Shown here piece after piece: positions 28,073-37,531 of a stretch of 64,000 nt of DNA. The stretch lies in assembly GCF_016401385.1 (NCBI RefSeq), contig NZ_JAEACF010000001.1, positions 1,798,001 through 1,862,000 on the forward strand, given 5' to 3'. Numbering within the stretch: position 1 is the first letter of the stretch; each line of letters begins with the position of its first letter. The notes below the pieces were generated by a model. That model worked only from the letters and a program-made list of their open reading frames with translations, ran no database searches and was not told where the DNA came from. This DNA is from Fictibacillus halophilus. Its GTDB lineage: Bacteria > Bacillota > Bacilli > Bacillales > Fictibacillaceae. Position numbers and translations under genes: made by a program.

Positions 28073-29257
28073 TTATGCGTATGAATGCAATCCTACAAGA
28101 ACAAGGTTTACTGCGATCAAGTTAAATGTGATGATCCAGAAACCTAACACACAAAGCCATGCAGACTTTTCTCCGTGCCAGCCTCTTGATAATCGTAAAT
28201 GAAGAAAAGCGGCATAGAACAAGAACGTAATAAGAGCCCAAACTTCTTTTGGATCCCATCCCCAGAATCTCGACCAAGCTTGCTGAGCCCAAATCATGGC
28301 AAAGATAAGTGCTCCGAGTGTAAAGATAGGAAAACCGATCGCAACTGCTCGGTAGCTGATCTCATCAAGAAGATCTGGTTTCATCTTAACTTTTGTCTGA
28401 AGAGCTGCTGCAATTCTTTTTCTTAGAATCAGACGAAGCAAGCCATAAAGGATACCACCTGCTAAGAGTGACCAAATGAACGTATTCAACTTAACAGAAG
28501 CATCAACACCGTTCATCCATGATGGAGTTGAGAATAGTGGTCCGAACGAATTGTCCAGTTGCTCTCCATTACTTGGACCTGCAATGGCAGGCATATCATA
28601 GACGACTTTAACGGCCTGATTGTTATCATCCATCATTTCAAATGTCGTTTCATATCCAGCACCTTTAAACCCGATAGATACAAAGATGAACCCAACAACA
28701 GCAATCAGGCTGTAAAGAATAATCTCTAACCATAAAGTCTTTTTAGATGAGACCGTCTGATCGACCGTACGAATCAAATATATCAGTCCAGATACGAAAG
28801 AGATCGCAAGGATTCCTTCTCCTAAGGCTGCTGTCGTAACATGGATCTTAAGCCAGTCACTTTGAAGTGCAGGAATCAGCGGAGAAATATCTCTCGGAAA
28901 CATGCTCGCATACGCGATAACAAGTACGGCAATTGGCATCGCAAAAACGCCTAGACCGTTCGTTCGATAGATGATGTATAAAATAATGAATGCAAGTACC
29001 ATCATCATTCCGAAGAAGGTAGTAAACTCAAACAAGTTACTTACAGGAGCATGTCCACTTGCCATCCACCTTGTAATAAAATAGCCTAGTTGAGCTACAA
29101 AACCAATACAAGAACTTATGAACCCTATTTTTCCCCATTTTTTTGTATGTGCAGCATCTTTTCCTTTTTTATCTGAAATAGACATTGCAAAGAATAGAGT
29201 AGAGAACAAATAAATCATAAATGCACTATATAAAAGTGTACTGCTGATTTCAGCCAT
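28073..29257 (-). CDS. resC: Cytochrome c biogenesis protein ResC (CcsA)
   Basis: A 394-residue membrane protein with about eight helices. The haem-handling signature [12 protein letters not shown] (WWD motif) is near residue 335, and conserved histidines appear in [14 protein letters not shown] and near the C terminus. Together with ResB it forms the System II machine that exports haem and attaches it to apocytochrome c. ATG 29257 is seven bases from GGGAGG; an ATG one codon upstream is possible. Confidence 0.95.
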   Translation of the reverse strand: MAEISSTLLYSAFMIYLFSTLFFAMSISDKKGKDAAHTKKWGKIGFISSCIGFVAQLGYFITRWMASGHAPVSNLFEFTTFFGMMMVLAFIILYIIYRTNGLGVFAMPIAVLVIAYASMFPRDISPLIPALQSDWLKIHVTTAALGEGILAISFVSGLIYLIRTVDQTVSSKKTLWLEIILYSLIAVVGFIFVSIGFKGAGYETTFEMMDDNNQAVKVVYDMPAIAGPSNGEQLDNSFGPLFSTPSWMNGVDASVKLNTFIWSLLAGGILYGLLRLILRKRIAAALQTKVKMKPDLLDEISYRAVAIGFPIFTLGALIFAMIWAQQAWSRFWGWDPKEVWALITFLFYAAFLHLRLSRGWHGEKSAWLCVLGFWIITFNLIAVNLVLVGLHSYA

Positions 29258-29282
29258 CATTAACCCTCCCGCTTGAACAGCA

Positions 29283-30887
29283 TTACTTTGAAGCTGTTTC
29301 TTTTTCTTCTAAAGGTGTGAGATTGGTCTTATCAGACAGAAATTCCACATCTTTTTTCAAGCCATACCAGTTCTTGTTCGTATGAGCGGCAGCCCATACT
29401 TCTCCAGCATTTTGTTTGATCCAAATTCTTCTATAGTTCCAATACAATCCTTGCGTTACACCTATCATAAAGATAATTCCACCAAGCGCGATGATCCAAA
29501 GCGTATGGTCTTTTCGGACTGTCAGCGCCGTTAGATCTTTTGTTTCAATACCAGCGAACGACATTTTAAACTGATTTTCACCTGAATCTATATTTTTCTG
29601 AATTCCTACAAATGCTTTTTCTCCTTCTGGTGTTTTAGGAGAATACATAGAGAATACAAACGCTGGATTATCAGGTAAATTATTAACAGTTGATGGCTGG
29701 TTCTGATCGTTTAAGACGAAGTTTGGAAAATATTCTTCAATCTTAACTTTATAACCTTTCCCAAGATCATACTCTTTTTTAGGATCATGAAGATCTACTG
29801 TTAACTTACCAAACTTGTTGCCTGTTGCTTTTTCTTCGAGTTCGAAACTCATCTTATAAAACTCGTTAAGCTTAAAGTCGGTCTGGTAAAGAGCAAACGA
29901 GTCGAACTTAAACGGTTCGTTCACTCGAATTTCACCACTCTTAACTTTTTCAAGCTCTGGCTCTGCACCAATCGTATGGTTCTCTTTTGTTTTATAAAGA
30001 GTAACATTACTTTGATAGTTCTTAGCGACTTCTCCATCAACAGAGCTTAGCGCTCTATTAAACTTCTTTTCTTCTTTATCATACATCTCAAGAATGAATT
30101 CGTTATTCTCCAGATAATATTGCCCTTCTTCACTTGAAGTACCTGGAATAGAAGCTTTTTCACCTTCTCGAACCCATAAGATATCATCAACATACATTCC
30201 TGGAAAAAATCGAAGCATCGCTCCTGTTAAAAAGATAATCAGTCCAACATGGTTTACATAAGCTCCCCATCTTGAGAATCGTCCTTTTTCCGCAAAAAGG
30301 TTACCATCTTCTTCTCGAACTTTATAGCGCAGAGATTCAAGTGTGTACTTGATCTCATCAAGTTCCACATCATTGCTTTTAGAGAACAAGCGTTGATTTT
30401 TCATGAATTGATCATGTCGAGTGACTCTTTGTGTCTTTAATGCTTTATAGAGCGGTATACCACGGTCAAGACTAGCAATAATGATAGATAAACCTAGCAT
30501 TCCTAGTAAAAGAATGAACCACCATGAACCATAAAGGTTATGAAATCCTAACAAATAATAGATGAGTCCAAACGTATCGTATTCGCTTTCATAATGAGTG
30601 GCAGGATCAACATTAGGGGGAATGAACGTTTCCTGTGGAAAAATTGTCCCGATCGCTGCTGCTACTAATATAATAACGATGAGCCATACTCCGACTTTAA
30701 CAGACGAAAAGAAGTTCCAAATCTTATCAACAAGCGTTTGTTTATAGGTTTGTGATCGTCTAGCGCTTCCTTCATACCTCATGCTTGATAGTACTTCAAC
30801 ATCTTGCTCCAACGGTTTACCGCAGGCTTGACAAAGGCTTGTTCCGTATGGGTTAGAGTGGCCGCATTCACATGTTATCGTTTGCAT
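29283..30887 (-). CDS. resB: Cytochrome c biogenesis protein ResB (Ccs1)
   Basis: A 534-residue protein with an N-terminal four-cysteine zinc ribbon ([18 protein letters not shown]), four membrane helices (about 68-88, 122-140, 210-228 and near 470-490) and a large extracellular domain between the last two. It works with ResC in haem attachment. It lies 9 bp after resA and 25 bp before resC. ATG 30887 follows GGGGTG. Confidence 0.95.
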   Translation of the reverse strand: MQTITCECGHSNPYGTSLCQACGKPLEQDVEVLSSMRYEGSARRSQTYKQTLVDKIWNFFSSVKVGVWLIVIILVAAAIGTIFPQETFIPPNVDPATHYESEYDTFGLIYYLLGFHNLYGSWWFILLLGMLGLSIIIASLDRGIPLYKALKTQRVTRHDQFMKNQRLFSKSNDVELDEIKYTLESLRYKVREEDGNLFAEKGRFSRWGAYVNHVGLIIFLTGAMLRFFPGMYVDDILWVREGEKASIPGTSSEEGQYYLENNEFILEMYDKEEKKFNRALSSVDGEVAKNYQSNVTLYKTKENHTIGAEPELEKVKSGEIRVNEPFKFDSFALYQTDFKLNEFYKMSFELEEKATGNKFGKLTVDLHDPKKEYDLGKGYKVKIEEYFPNFVLNDQNQPSTVNNLPDNPAFVFSMYSPKTPEGEKAFVGIQKNIDSGENQFKMSFAGIETKDLTALTVRKDHTLWIIALGGIIFMIGVTQGLYWNYRRIWIKQNAGEVWAAAHTNKNWYGLKKDVEFLSDKTNLTPLEEKETASK

Positions 30888-30899
30888 CAATTCACCCCG

Positions 30900-31427
30900 T
30901 TACGGCTTTATTTTTTCCATAAAGGAAATAATTTTTTTCTCTGATAATGATTCACTCGTCCGTTCTACTACTTTTCCGTTCTTATCAATCAAAATTGTAG
31001 TAGGAATCGGTCCGATACCGTAAGCTTTTGTTACTTCTCTTTGTTTGTCCATAGGAACAGGAAAGCTCAAAGAATAGCGATCAACAAAATTTTTAACGGA
31101 TACGTTCGTTTCACTCACGTTTACAGCAAGTATTTCTACACCCTGCTCTTTATATTTCTCGTATTGCCTTTGCATATATGGCATCTCTCGTTCACACGGT
31201 TTACACCACGTACCCCAGAAATTCAAGAAAACACCTTTACCACGGTAATCTTCTAACTCTACTTGTTTGCCATTCAGATCGGTTAGTACAAAATTTGGAG
31301 CCGTATCGCCTTTATTTATGTATGTACCTGACTCTTCATTCATACTGTTATAGATCGTATAACCGACCGCAACAACTAAAATGGCAAGCAGAGCAGAGCG
31401 AAACCAGAACCTATTTTTTTTCAACAT
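30900..31427 (-). CDS. resA: Thiol-disulfide oxidoreductase ResA
   Basis: A 175-residue membrane-anchored thioredoxin-fold protein. N-terminal anchor at about 10-28; active site WCKPC at about residues 73-77; and the cis-proline loop GIGPIPT. It reduces the haem-binding cysteines of apocytochrome c before haem attachment. First gene of resABC, behind a GGAGCGG site. Confidence 0.96.
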   Translation of the reverse strand: MLKKNRFWFRSALLAILVVAVGYTIYNSMNEESGTYINKGDTAPNFVLTDLNGKQVELEDYRGKGVFLNFWGTWCKPCEREMPYMQRQYEKYKEQGVEILAVNVSETNVSVKNFVDRYSLSFPVPMDKQREVTKAYGIGPIPTTILIDKNGKVVERTSESLSEKKIISFMEKIKP

Positions 31428-31467
31428 CCATCCGCTCCTTTAAGCCGCTTCCATTTTACTATAACTT

Positions 31468-31497
31468 GAAAAAAAAGCCTATCTACGGCTTTTTTTT
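31468..31497 (-). terminator. Terminator of rluB
   Basis: AAAAAAGCC and GGCTTTTTT around GTAGATA, overlapping the last rluB codons; the T run continues on the minus strand. It separates rluB from resA. Confidence 0.8.
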
Positions 31498-32225
31498 GAC
31501 GTTTGTGTGACAGCCAAATTTCTTAGCTGTTTGATTTCATGTGGAGTAAGCTCTCTGAACTCACCAGGATTCAGCCCTTTAAGATCTAAATAGCCGTATC
31601 TTTCACGCTTTAATTTCATGACAGGTGTTCCGATCGCTTCTAACATACGCTTAACTTGACGGTTCTTCCCTTCATGAATCGTAAGTTCGATGATCGCCGT
31701 TCCCTTTTTCTTATCGATTGATGTTACTTTTACTTTAGCAGGAGCTGTCATTCCGTCCTCTAAGCGAATTCCTCTTTCAAGCTGCTTGATCTTTTCTCTC
31801 TGTGGAATTCCTTTTACTTTTGCGATGTACACTTTATCAAGCTGATAACGTGGATGCATAAGCACGTTCGCAAATTCACCATCGTTCGTCATGATGATGG
31901 CACCTGTCGTATCATAATCCAATCTTCCAACAGGGAATACACGCTGTTCGATGATGTCTTTAAAGTAATCAGCTACTACTTTTCTTCCCTTATCATCAGA
32001 AACCGCCGTAATCACACCAGAAGGTTTATACATCAAAAAATAAACGGGTTGTTCCCGTTGAATTTGAATCTCATTCACTTCAATCTTATCTTTTGTACCT
32101 ACTTTTGTGCCGAGCTCGGTCACTACATTTCCGTTCACTTTCACTTTGCCTTCACGTATTAACTCCTCCGCTTTTCTTCTGGAAGTTACGCCGCTTTGGG
32201 CAATTACTTTTTGCAATCGTTCCAT
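31479..32225 (-). CDS. rluB: 23S rRNA pseudouridine synthase RluB
   Basis: A 248-residue enzyme with an N-terminal S4 RNA-binding domain (about 2-60, KVIAQSGVTSRRKAEELI) and a pseudouridine synthase domain with the catalytic Asp in GRLDYDTTGAII (about 101-112). It modifies a uridine in helix 80-93 region of 23S rRNA in relatives. Position between spmB and resA fits YpuL of B. subtilis. Confidence 0.93.
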   Translation of the reverse strand: MERLQKVIAQSGVTSRRKAEELIREGKVKVNGNVVTELGTKVGTKDKIEVNEIQIQREQPVYFLMYKPSGVITAVSDDKGRKVVADYFKDIIEQRVFPVGRLDYDTTGAIIMTNDGEFANVLMHPRYQLDKVYIAKVKGIPQREKIKQLERGIRLEDGMTAPAKVKVTSIDKKKGTAIIELTIHEGKNRQVKRMLEAIGTPVMKLKRERYGYLDLKGLNPGEFRELTPHEIKQLRNLAVTQTSKKSRR

Positions 32226-32285
32226 GATTTCACCTCATGTCTCATCATACCTTCATTATTCGTAATTCTCAACCTCAGTAAACGT

Positions 32286-32312
32286 AAAAAAGAGCCATAA
32301 CGGCTCTTTTTT
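32286..32312 (-). terminator. Terminator of dacB-spmA-spmB
   Basis: AAAAAGAGCC and GGCTCTTTTT around ATAAC; T run on the minus strand, just after spmB. Confidence 0.9.
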
Positions 32313-32318
32313 GTCGAA

Positions 32319-32852
32319 TTATGAATAAAACAATAGAGAGATTACAGCTATAGATGCTAAAAATCCGATCAGATCAGCTAATAATCCTACTTTTAACGCG
32401 TATTTCATCTTTTTAATACCAACTGCTCCAAAATAGACGGTCAATACATAAAAGGTTGTATCCGTGCTTCCTTGTATTGTAGACGCGAGTCTTCCGATAA
32501 ACGAATCAGGCCCGTGTGTTGCTATTAAATCTGAGGTCATTCCAAGAGCGCCTGTTCCTGATATCGTCCTCATAAGCCCTAGCGGAACAACTTCTGCTGG
32601 AATATGAAACAATGAAAATAGTGGACGCATCGCCATCATGACATAATCCAAAGCTCCTGATGCCCGAAAAACAGAAATCGCAACAAGCATGCCGACTAAA
32701 AAAGGGATGATGTTGATCGCGATCGAGAAACCTTCTTTTCCACCCTCTACAAAAGTCTCATAAGTAGGTACTTTTTTGTAGGTACCATATAAAAGGATAA
32801 AACCGATCAAAAAAGGAATAAACCATATGGAAAAGGATTGGACGATCGACAT
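32319..32852 (-). CDS. spmB: Spore maturation protein SpmB
   Basis: A 177-residue membrane protein of the nucleoside-recognition (Gate) family with four to five helices. Signature: GLMRTISGTGALGM then GSTDTTFYVL. SpmA and SpmB are required for full core dehydration in Bacillus spores. The ATG is next to the spmA stop and has AAGGGGAGG within spmA. Confidence 0.94.
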   Translation of the reverse strand: MSIVQSFSIWFIPFLIGFILLYGTYKKVPTYETFVEGGKEGFSIAINIIPFLVGMLVAISVFRASGALDYVMMAMRPLFSLFHIPAEVVPLGLMRTISGTGALGMTSDLIATHGPDSFIGRLASTIQGSTDTTFYVLTVYFGAVGIKKMKYALKVGLLADLIGFLASIAVISLLFYS

Positions 32853-33446
32853 CTATTTCCCTCCCCTTGGCAAAGAGCGGTAGTAATAATATCGATCTAT
32901 TAATATAGCACCCACCGTTGATATCGCAGTAGCAATCAATGTTGGCGCAACGATATCAGTAGGTGACGCCGAGTTATAGCTCATTCTAATCGCGATGATT
33001 GTTGTCGGAATAAGCGTAATACTCGACGTGTTGATCGCTAGAAGCGTGATCATCGACCGGCTCGCTTCATTTTTTCCGCCATTTAATATTTTTAGCTGTT
33101 CCATTGCTTTAATTCCCATTGGTGTTGCAGCATTTCCGAGTCCAAGCAGGTTTGCTGCCATATTCGAAAGAATGTACCCTTGAGCAGGGTGATCCTTTGG
33201 AATATCTGGGAAAAGCCGTTTAACGATCGGACGGAACATGACTGCCAATACTTCTAATAATCCGCCTTTTTCTGCAATCTTCATAATTCCTAACCAGAAT
33301 ACTAAAATGCTAATCATTCCAAAACTCAAAGTGACAGCTTCTTTCGCACTTGTAAATATCGCTTCATTCACTTTATCCATTGTGCCGTTGAATCCTGCCA
33401 CAATGAAGCCGATTACCATCATTCCTACCCAGATGTAATTCACCAT
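32853..33446 (-). CDS. spmA: Spore maturation protein SpmA
   Basis: A 197-residue membrane protein, Gate-domain partner of SpmB. Signatures NMAANLLGLGNAATPMGIKA and LLAINTSSITLIPTT are typical. It overlaps dacB by seven bases, so dacB-spmA-spmB is one translationally coupled unit. Confidence 0.94.
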   Translation of the reverse strand: MVNYIWVGMMVIGFIVAGFNGTMDKVNEAIFTSAKEAVTLSFGMISILVFWLGIMKIAEKGGLLEVLAVMFRPIVKRLFPDIPKDHPAQGYILSNMAANLLGLGNAATPMGIKAMEQLKILNGGKNEASRSMITLLAINTSSITLIPTTIIAIRMSYNSASPTDIVAPTLIATAISTVGAILIDRYYYYRSLPRGGK

Positions 33447-34615
33447 AGGCGATTGTCTTCCTTAGCTACAAAAAATAATTTGTTGAATATGCTTTTAAAT
33501 GACGACCAGAGACCTCCCTGATCAGGTTTGATCAATGCTTTACCATCATAATAAAGAGGTAGATCAGCGATTCTTGTTTCCTTTAAATCTATGAAATACC
33601 TACCAACAGGCTTAGGAACTTTTTCTTCTTCCCACTTACCTGATTTAGGAAGTTCATACAACTGGATGGAAGAAGAGATCTGTTTCATCTCTTCTTTTTG
33701 CAAAGGATAAGTGAACGTTCGAGCAGCTTCAACTTTCCCTTTATATCCTTTATCTTTGATTCCCGGAATTTCGCCTTCTTTAATTAGTTCTGTCATCTTA
33801 AACGAATGGAATCCCCACTCAAACAAATTCCGATGATCGTCCCAATCGTTAGGATCGTTGAGTGTTACAGCAATCAGTTCCATTCCGTCTTTTTCAGCAG
33901 TTGATACTAGCGTTCTTTTAGCACGTTTTGTATATCCGGTTTTGCCGCCAGTTGAATATTCATATAACTTCAACATCTTATTTTTGTTGCGCCATACTCT
34001 ATCCCATTTTTCACCGGTTTGTTCTGAACGGTATACCTTTGTTGATGACACGTCTTTAAACGTATCATTATTCATCGCATACTTCGTTAGAATAGCCATA
34101 TCATAAGCGGTCGAATAATGATCTTCATGCGTGTCGAGTCCATGAGGATTTCTAAACCTTGTGTGTTTCATTCCTATTTCTTCTGCTTTTTGGTTCATCA
34201 GAAAGGAAAAGCCATCTAAACTTCCTCCAACATGCTCAGCGATCGCTACTGCAGAATCATTTCCAGAGCGAAGCATCAAGCCATACACTAAATCTTTTAA
34301 TGGTATCTTCTCACCTGGCTTTAAGTATAGAGATGATCCTTCTGTTCGGGATGCAGCTTCCGTTATGGTCACCGTATCATTCATCTTTCCTGACTCTATC
34401 GCAAGAATCGCCGTCATGATCTTCGTGATACTTGCTATTCTCATGGGGCGATGTTCATTGCGTCCATATAATACTCTTCCAGATGATTGCTCCATCAACA
34501 CAGCAGCATTTGCTGATACACCGGGTTCAGCTTTTGCTTCTTGCGGGAATGCAGCAAGGATAAGCATACAGATCATAACGAGGAGCAGTGGTTTTCGTTT
34601 TAGTCTTCGTTTCAT
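33440..34615 (-). CDS. dacB: Sporulation D-Ala-D-Ala carboxypeptidase DacB (PBP5*)
   Basis: A 391-residue secreted low-molecular-weight PBP. Signal peptide (about 1-29), then serine peptidase motifs SITK (about residue 64), SGN (LRSGNDSA) and KTG (GGKTGYT). In B. subtilis it trims spore cortex cross-links in the mother cell. A second related enzyme, dacF, is at 48597. Sigma E control is expected; a weak match lies at 34647-34674. Confidence 0.92.
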   Translation of the reverse strand: MKRRLKRKPLLLVMICMLILAAFPQEAKAEPGVSANAAVLMEQSSGRVLYGRNEHRPMRIASITKIMTAILAIESGKMNDTVTITEAASRTEGSSLYLKPGEKIPLKDLVYGLMLRSGNDSAVAIAEHVGGSLDGFSFLMNQKAEEIGMKHTRFRNPHGLDTHEDHYSTAYDMAILTKYAMNNDTFKDVSSTKVYRSEQTGEKWDRVWRNKNKMLKLYEYSTGGKTGYTKRAKRTLVSTAEKDGMELIAVTLNDPNDWDDHRNLFEWGFHSFKMTELIKEGEIPGIKDKGYKGKVEAARTFTYPLQKEEMKQISSSIQLYELPKSGKWEEEKVPKPVGRYFIDLKETRIADLPLYYDGKALIKPDQGGLWSSFKSIFNKLFFVAKEDNRLW

Positions 34616-34646
34616 TCATAATCCCGCCCTTTAGGTGTTTTGTAAA

Positions 34647-34674
34647 AGTTTATGCAAACAAGGACAGGTTATGA
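34647..34674 (-). promoter_or_regulatory. Weak sigma E-like promoter before dacB
   Basis: CATAAACT at the -10 position and TCATAACC twelve bases upstream on the minus strand partly fit the sigma E pattern; spacing is shorter than usual. Confidence 0.3.
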
Positions 34675-34694
34675 ATGGGATTTACTTCCGCTAA

Positions 34695-35249
34695 TTATTG
34701 GGAAGGAAAAAACCGTTGTTTTTGACCATGGCTTTTTTCGTAGTCTGTTAATTCCATGAGTGCTTTTTCTTCAGCTGGTATCCGCACTCTTAACATGAAG
34801 ATATTTAAGATCGTGAAAAGGATAGCCGTAAAATAAGCACCAAAAATTAATGGCATAACTAAGAGCTCTAAAGATACGACTGTATAATTTGGATGTCTCA
34901 TAAAACGATATGGTCCTTTAGCTACCACATTCGCACCAGGAAGCAGAATTATCTTCGTATTCCAAAACTCGCCTAAAGATGAAATCGCCCACACACGAAT
35001 CACTTGAGCTATTAAAAACAGGATAAATGGAACAACCCACCAGCTAGGCGGCTGTGCGTTAAACACGTATACTTCTAAAAAGAAAACAACAAAGAACGCT
35101 ACATGCATGGAAACCATCCACTTATAGTGATCACTCCCCGCTTCCACTGCGCCTTTACTCACAAGCTTCTTTTCGTTAGATTTAGCAATCCTTACTTCTG
35201 CTAATCTCTGTACGATGAGAAAACTCCAAAATAGAAGAAACCAGTTCAT
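34695..35249 (-). CDS. bpsB: Alkylpyrone O-methyltransferase, ICMT family (BpsB/YpbQ)
   Basis: A 184-residue membrane protein with about five helices and the isoprenylcysteine methyltransferase signature GPYRFMRHPNY (about 119-129). In B. subtilis BpsB methylates the alkylpyrones made by BpsA. Its ATG follows the bpsA stop codon without a gap, with GGAGG inside the bpsA end. Confidence 0.9.
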   Translation of the reverse strand: MNWFLLFWSFLIVQRLAEVRIAKSNEKKLVSKGAVEAGSDHYKWMVSMHVAFFVVFFLEVYVFNAQPPSWWVVPFILFLIAQVIRVWAISSLGEFWNTKIILLPGANVVAKGPYRFMRHPNYTVVSLELLVMPLIFGAYFTAILFTILNIFMLRVRIPAEEKALMELTDYEKSHGQKQRFFPSQ

Positions 35250-36326
35250 CTACTTCCTCCATTCCACTAAAAGAAGTTCAGAAGAAAAACCTGGTCCTAA
35301 AGCAGCCATCACACCTAGATCTCCCTCTTCTTTTTCTGTTTGCATGAAATTTTTTAAGACATAGAAAACAGTCGCAGATGACATATTTCCATTTTCTCTT
35401 AATACTTCTCTTGAGATATCGGTTTTGGATAACGGAATTCCTAGGGCATCCACGTATGCTTGTAAAACTTTCTTTCCGCCAGGATGAGCGATGAAGTGTT
35501 TGATCTGTTCTCCGACAAGCTGATTTCTATGTAAGAACTCATCTACGTTCGGTTTGAGCCACGTCCGAATGACATTAGGAATATCTCTAGAGAAAACAAC
35601 ATATAAACCTGTGTCCTTTACTTCCCACCCCATCACATCTTCAGAATGCGGCTTCAATGTGGACATCGTATCTTTTATGTAAGGAGATACTTCTGATGGT
35701 TTTGCTGCGTCGGACTCATCACCGCATATTAGTGCGCACGCAACTCCATCTGCAAACAAAGATGTACCTACTAAATTGCTCTTTGAAAGATCTTCGTGCT
35801 GAAATGTTAGTGAACAAAGTTCTACACTTAATACGAGCACGTTTGATTTTGGATATGCTTTACAATAATCGTGTGCTCTTGAAAAACCTGATGCACCACC
35901 AGCACATCCTAATCCCCAAATTGGAATCCTTTTTGTATGTGAAGAAAACGGGAGGATGTTCATGATTCTAGCTTCAATACTTGGAGTTGATAGACCTGAA
36001 CTCGAGATGAAGAAAATGGCATCAATATCTTCATATGAAACGTTAAGACTTCGATCAGACATAACTTTCTCGATACATTCTGCCCCTAAATTAGTTGCAA
36101 AGTCTATATATAAATCATTTTTCTCTTGAAAACTTCTTTTTTCCTTGAACCACTCTATAGGCATCGCGAAATAGCGTGACTCGATCTCACCATTCTGAAA
36201 TACTTTGAGCAAACGCTCGATATCTGAGAACGCGTCTTGAAATAGGTTCCTTGCAAATTCCATTGTTTGATTCTGGGAAAGTTGATGAGGGGGATTTATC
36301 GTTTCTACTGCTGCTATTCTTGGCAA
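35250..36326 (-). CDS. bpsA: Type III polyketide synthase BpsA
   Basis: A 358-residue chalcone synthase-like enzyme that would extend long-chain acyl-CoA with malonyl-CoA to alkylpyrones. The catalytic triad is visible: Cys in GLGCAGGASG, His in AHPGGKK and Asn in ENGNMSSAT. The frame stays open upstream to 36500, through a copy of the intergenic repeat, but that extension is basic and unlike the family. TTG at 36326 follows AAGGAGA and gives the expected N terminus MPRIAAVETINPPHQL; ATG 36350 is a weaker choice. Confidence 0.93.
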   Translation of the reverse strand: MPRIAAVETINPPHQLSQNQTMEFARNLFQDAFSDIERLLKVFQNGEIESRYFAMPIEWFKEKRSFQEKNDLYIDFATNLGAECIEKVMSDRSLNVSYEDIDAIFFISSSGLSTPSIEARIMNILPFSSHTKRIPIWGLGCAGGASGFSRAHDYCKAYPKSNVLVLSVELCSLTFQHEDLSKSNLVGTSLFADGVACALICGDESDAAKPSEVSPYIKDTMSTLKPHSEDVMGWEVKDTGLYVVFSRDIPNVIRTWLKPNVDEFLHRNQLVGEQIKHFIAHPGGKKVLQAYVDALGIPLSKTDISREVLRENGNMSSATVFYVLKNFMQTEKEEGDLGVMAALGPGFSSELLLVEWRK

Positions 36327-36444
36327 TTGATCTCTCTCCTTCGGCTGCATATCCTTTTTTAGTAATTTACCCTTAAACTGCCTTTTAAAACGAAGACTTA
36401 AAAGATTCGTTTGTTTTTTGAGTGAACGTCGCAGTAGTGGAAGA

Positions 36445-36501
36445 GTTGATTTCCGTTCCAGCTTAGGAGTCAGCCACCTTACGCCTGACACTTCCATCAA
36501 C
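36445..36501. repeat. Structured intergenic repeat, copy 4 (short, 57 bp)
   Basis: GTTGATTTCCGTTCCAG at the left and CATCAAC at the right, with TTAGGAGTCAGCCACCTTACG between. It is reduced to the two ends of the family, lacking the CGCGGGG arms. It lies between bpsA and the 123-aa gene. Confidence 0.75.
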
Positions 36502-36512
36502 TTGCCTAGGAA

Positions 36513-36547
36513 GAAAAAAAAACAGCCTAAATGAATAAAGGCTGTTT
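36513..36547 (-). terminator. Terminator after the scpA-scpB-36546 gene set
   Basis: AAACAGCC and GGCTGTTT around a 12-base loop, overlapping the stop codon of the 123-aa gene and followed by nine T on the minus strand. Confidence 0.85.
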
Positions 36548-36917
36548 ACTTTGTTATTTGTTTTAGAGTATTGAGGTGTGAACTTAGCAACTCTTCATTT
36601 GGTTGGATGAATAGTTTTCTAAATTCTTCATAGTTGTTGATATAGCTTCGTTTACGTTTTAGATAGGCAGGATCCTTAAGCAATGCGGTAAGGGCTGCAA
36701 TATCTGTAATCTTATAGAAGTCCAAATAATTTTTCCAAAAGTCATGATGCGTTAATTCTTCTTGAAGTTTTTCTTCAAAAAATCGTACATAAAGAAGATG
36801 AAAAGTTTGAGTTTTTCCGTTACATTCATAGGTTACTTCTGAACGGTTAAAAAAATCCTCAGATGTGTTTGGCTTTTCTTTTTCTAACTCCATACCATCA
36901 ATATGCTGAATCAACAA
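36546..36917 (-). CDS. Protein of unknown function (123 aa), downstream of scpB
   Basis: An unrecognised 123-residue soluble protein, charged and probably mostly helical (RFFEEKLQEELTHHDFWKN, LLKDPAYLKRKRSYINNYEE). No membrane segment, cysteine motif or nucleotide site. TTG start at 36917 with GGGGGAG eight bases upstream; an ATG eight codons later (36893) is possible. It is 17 bp after scpB and shares its terminator, so it is co-transcribed with scpAB. It does not resemble YpuI, the neighbour in B. subtilis as I recall it. Confidence 0.75.
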   Translation of the reverse strand: MLIQHIDGMELEKEKPNTSEDFFNRSEVTYECNGKTQTFHLLYVRFFEEKLQEELTHHDFWKNYLDFYKITDIAALTALLKDPAYLKRKRSYINNYEEFRKLFIQPNEELLSSHLNTLKQITK

Positions 36918-36934
36918 TGCATGACTCCCCCTTG

Positions 36935-37525
36935 TTATTCGTCAGTAGATAGTGATTCTTGAAACTTTGAAAAGAACAGATCTGCTTCTTGTTCTACATT
37001 TTCTTCCTGAATGTTCTCAGGAAGAGGCGGCAGCTCTTTTACACTTTGCAAACCGAAATGTTCTAGGAATGCTTTTGTTGTTCCATATAATATTGCCCGT
37101 CCTGTTCCTTCTGCTCTTCCAACTTCTTTTACTAACCCTTTTGCAGATAGTGTCTGTAACGGTTTTTCAGTTTTCACACCTCTTACTTCTTCGATCTCTG
37201 ACCTCGTAATAGGCTGTTTATAGGCAATGATCGCAAGCGTTTCAAGGGCAGCTTGAGAAAGTGTCGCATGACCAGGCGTTTCAACAAGGCGCTCATAAAA
37301 GGCAGCATGTTCTGCTTTAGTTACAAATTGAAGGGACCCTGCATACTCAACAATAGACATCCCTCTTTCTGATGAAGCATAACTTTGTTTCAACTCTTCA
37401 ATGATGGGATCAAGTTCTTTGCTATCGATCTCCAACACTTGAGCGATCTGTTTTCTGTCGATTCCTTCATCTCCGCTGACAAAAAGCAGACCCTCAACAA
37501 CCGCTTTATATTCATTTCGTTCCAA
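36935..37525 (-). CDS. scpB: Segregation and condensation protein B
   Basis: A 196-residue protein with two winged-helix domains (about 5-85 and 90-160; ETLAIIAYKQPITRSEIEEVRGV is the hallmark). It binds the ScpA kleisin as a dimer in the SMC condensin complex that organises the chromosome. Acidic C-terminal tail. Start is TTG with AGAGGAG upstream. Confidence 0.95.
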   Translation of the reverse strand: MERNEYKAVVEGLLFVSGDEGIDRKQIAQVLEIDSKELDPIIEELKQSYASSERGMSIVEYAGSLQFVTKAEHAAFYERLVETPGHATLSQAALETLAIIAYKQPITRSEIEEVRGVKTEKPLQTLSAKGLVKEVGRAEGTGRAILYGTTKAFLEHFGLQSVKELPPLPENIQEENVEQEADLFFSKFQESLSTDE

Positions 37526-37531
37526 ATCGTT

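Noticed and set aside
34161..34634. 157-codon plus-strand ORF, the longest antisense frame
   Set aside because: Fully antisense to dacB, whose motifs and start are certain; codon pattern mirrors the real gene.
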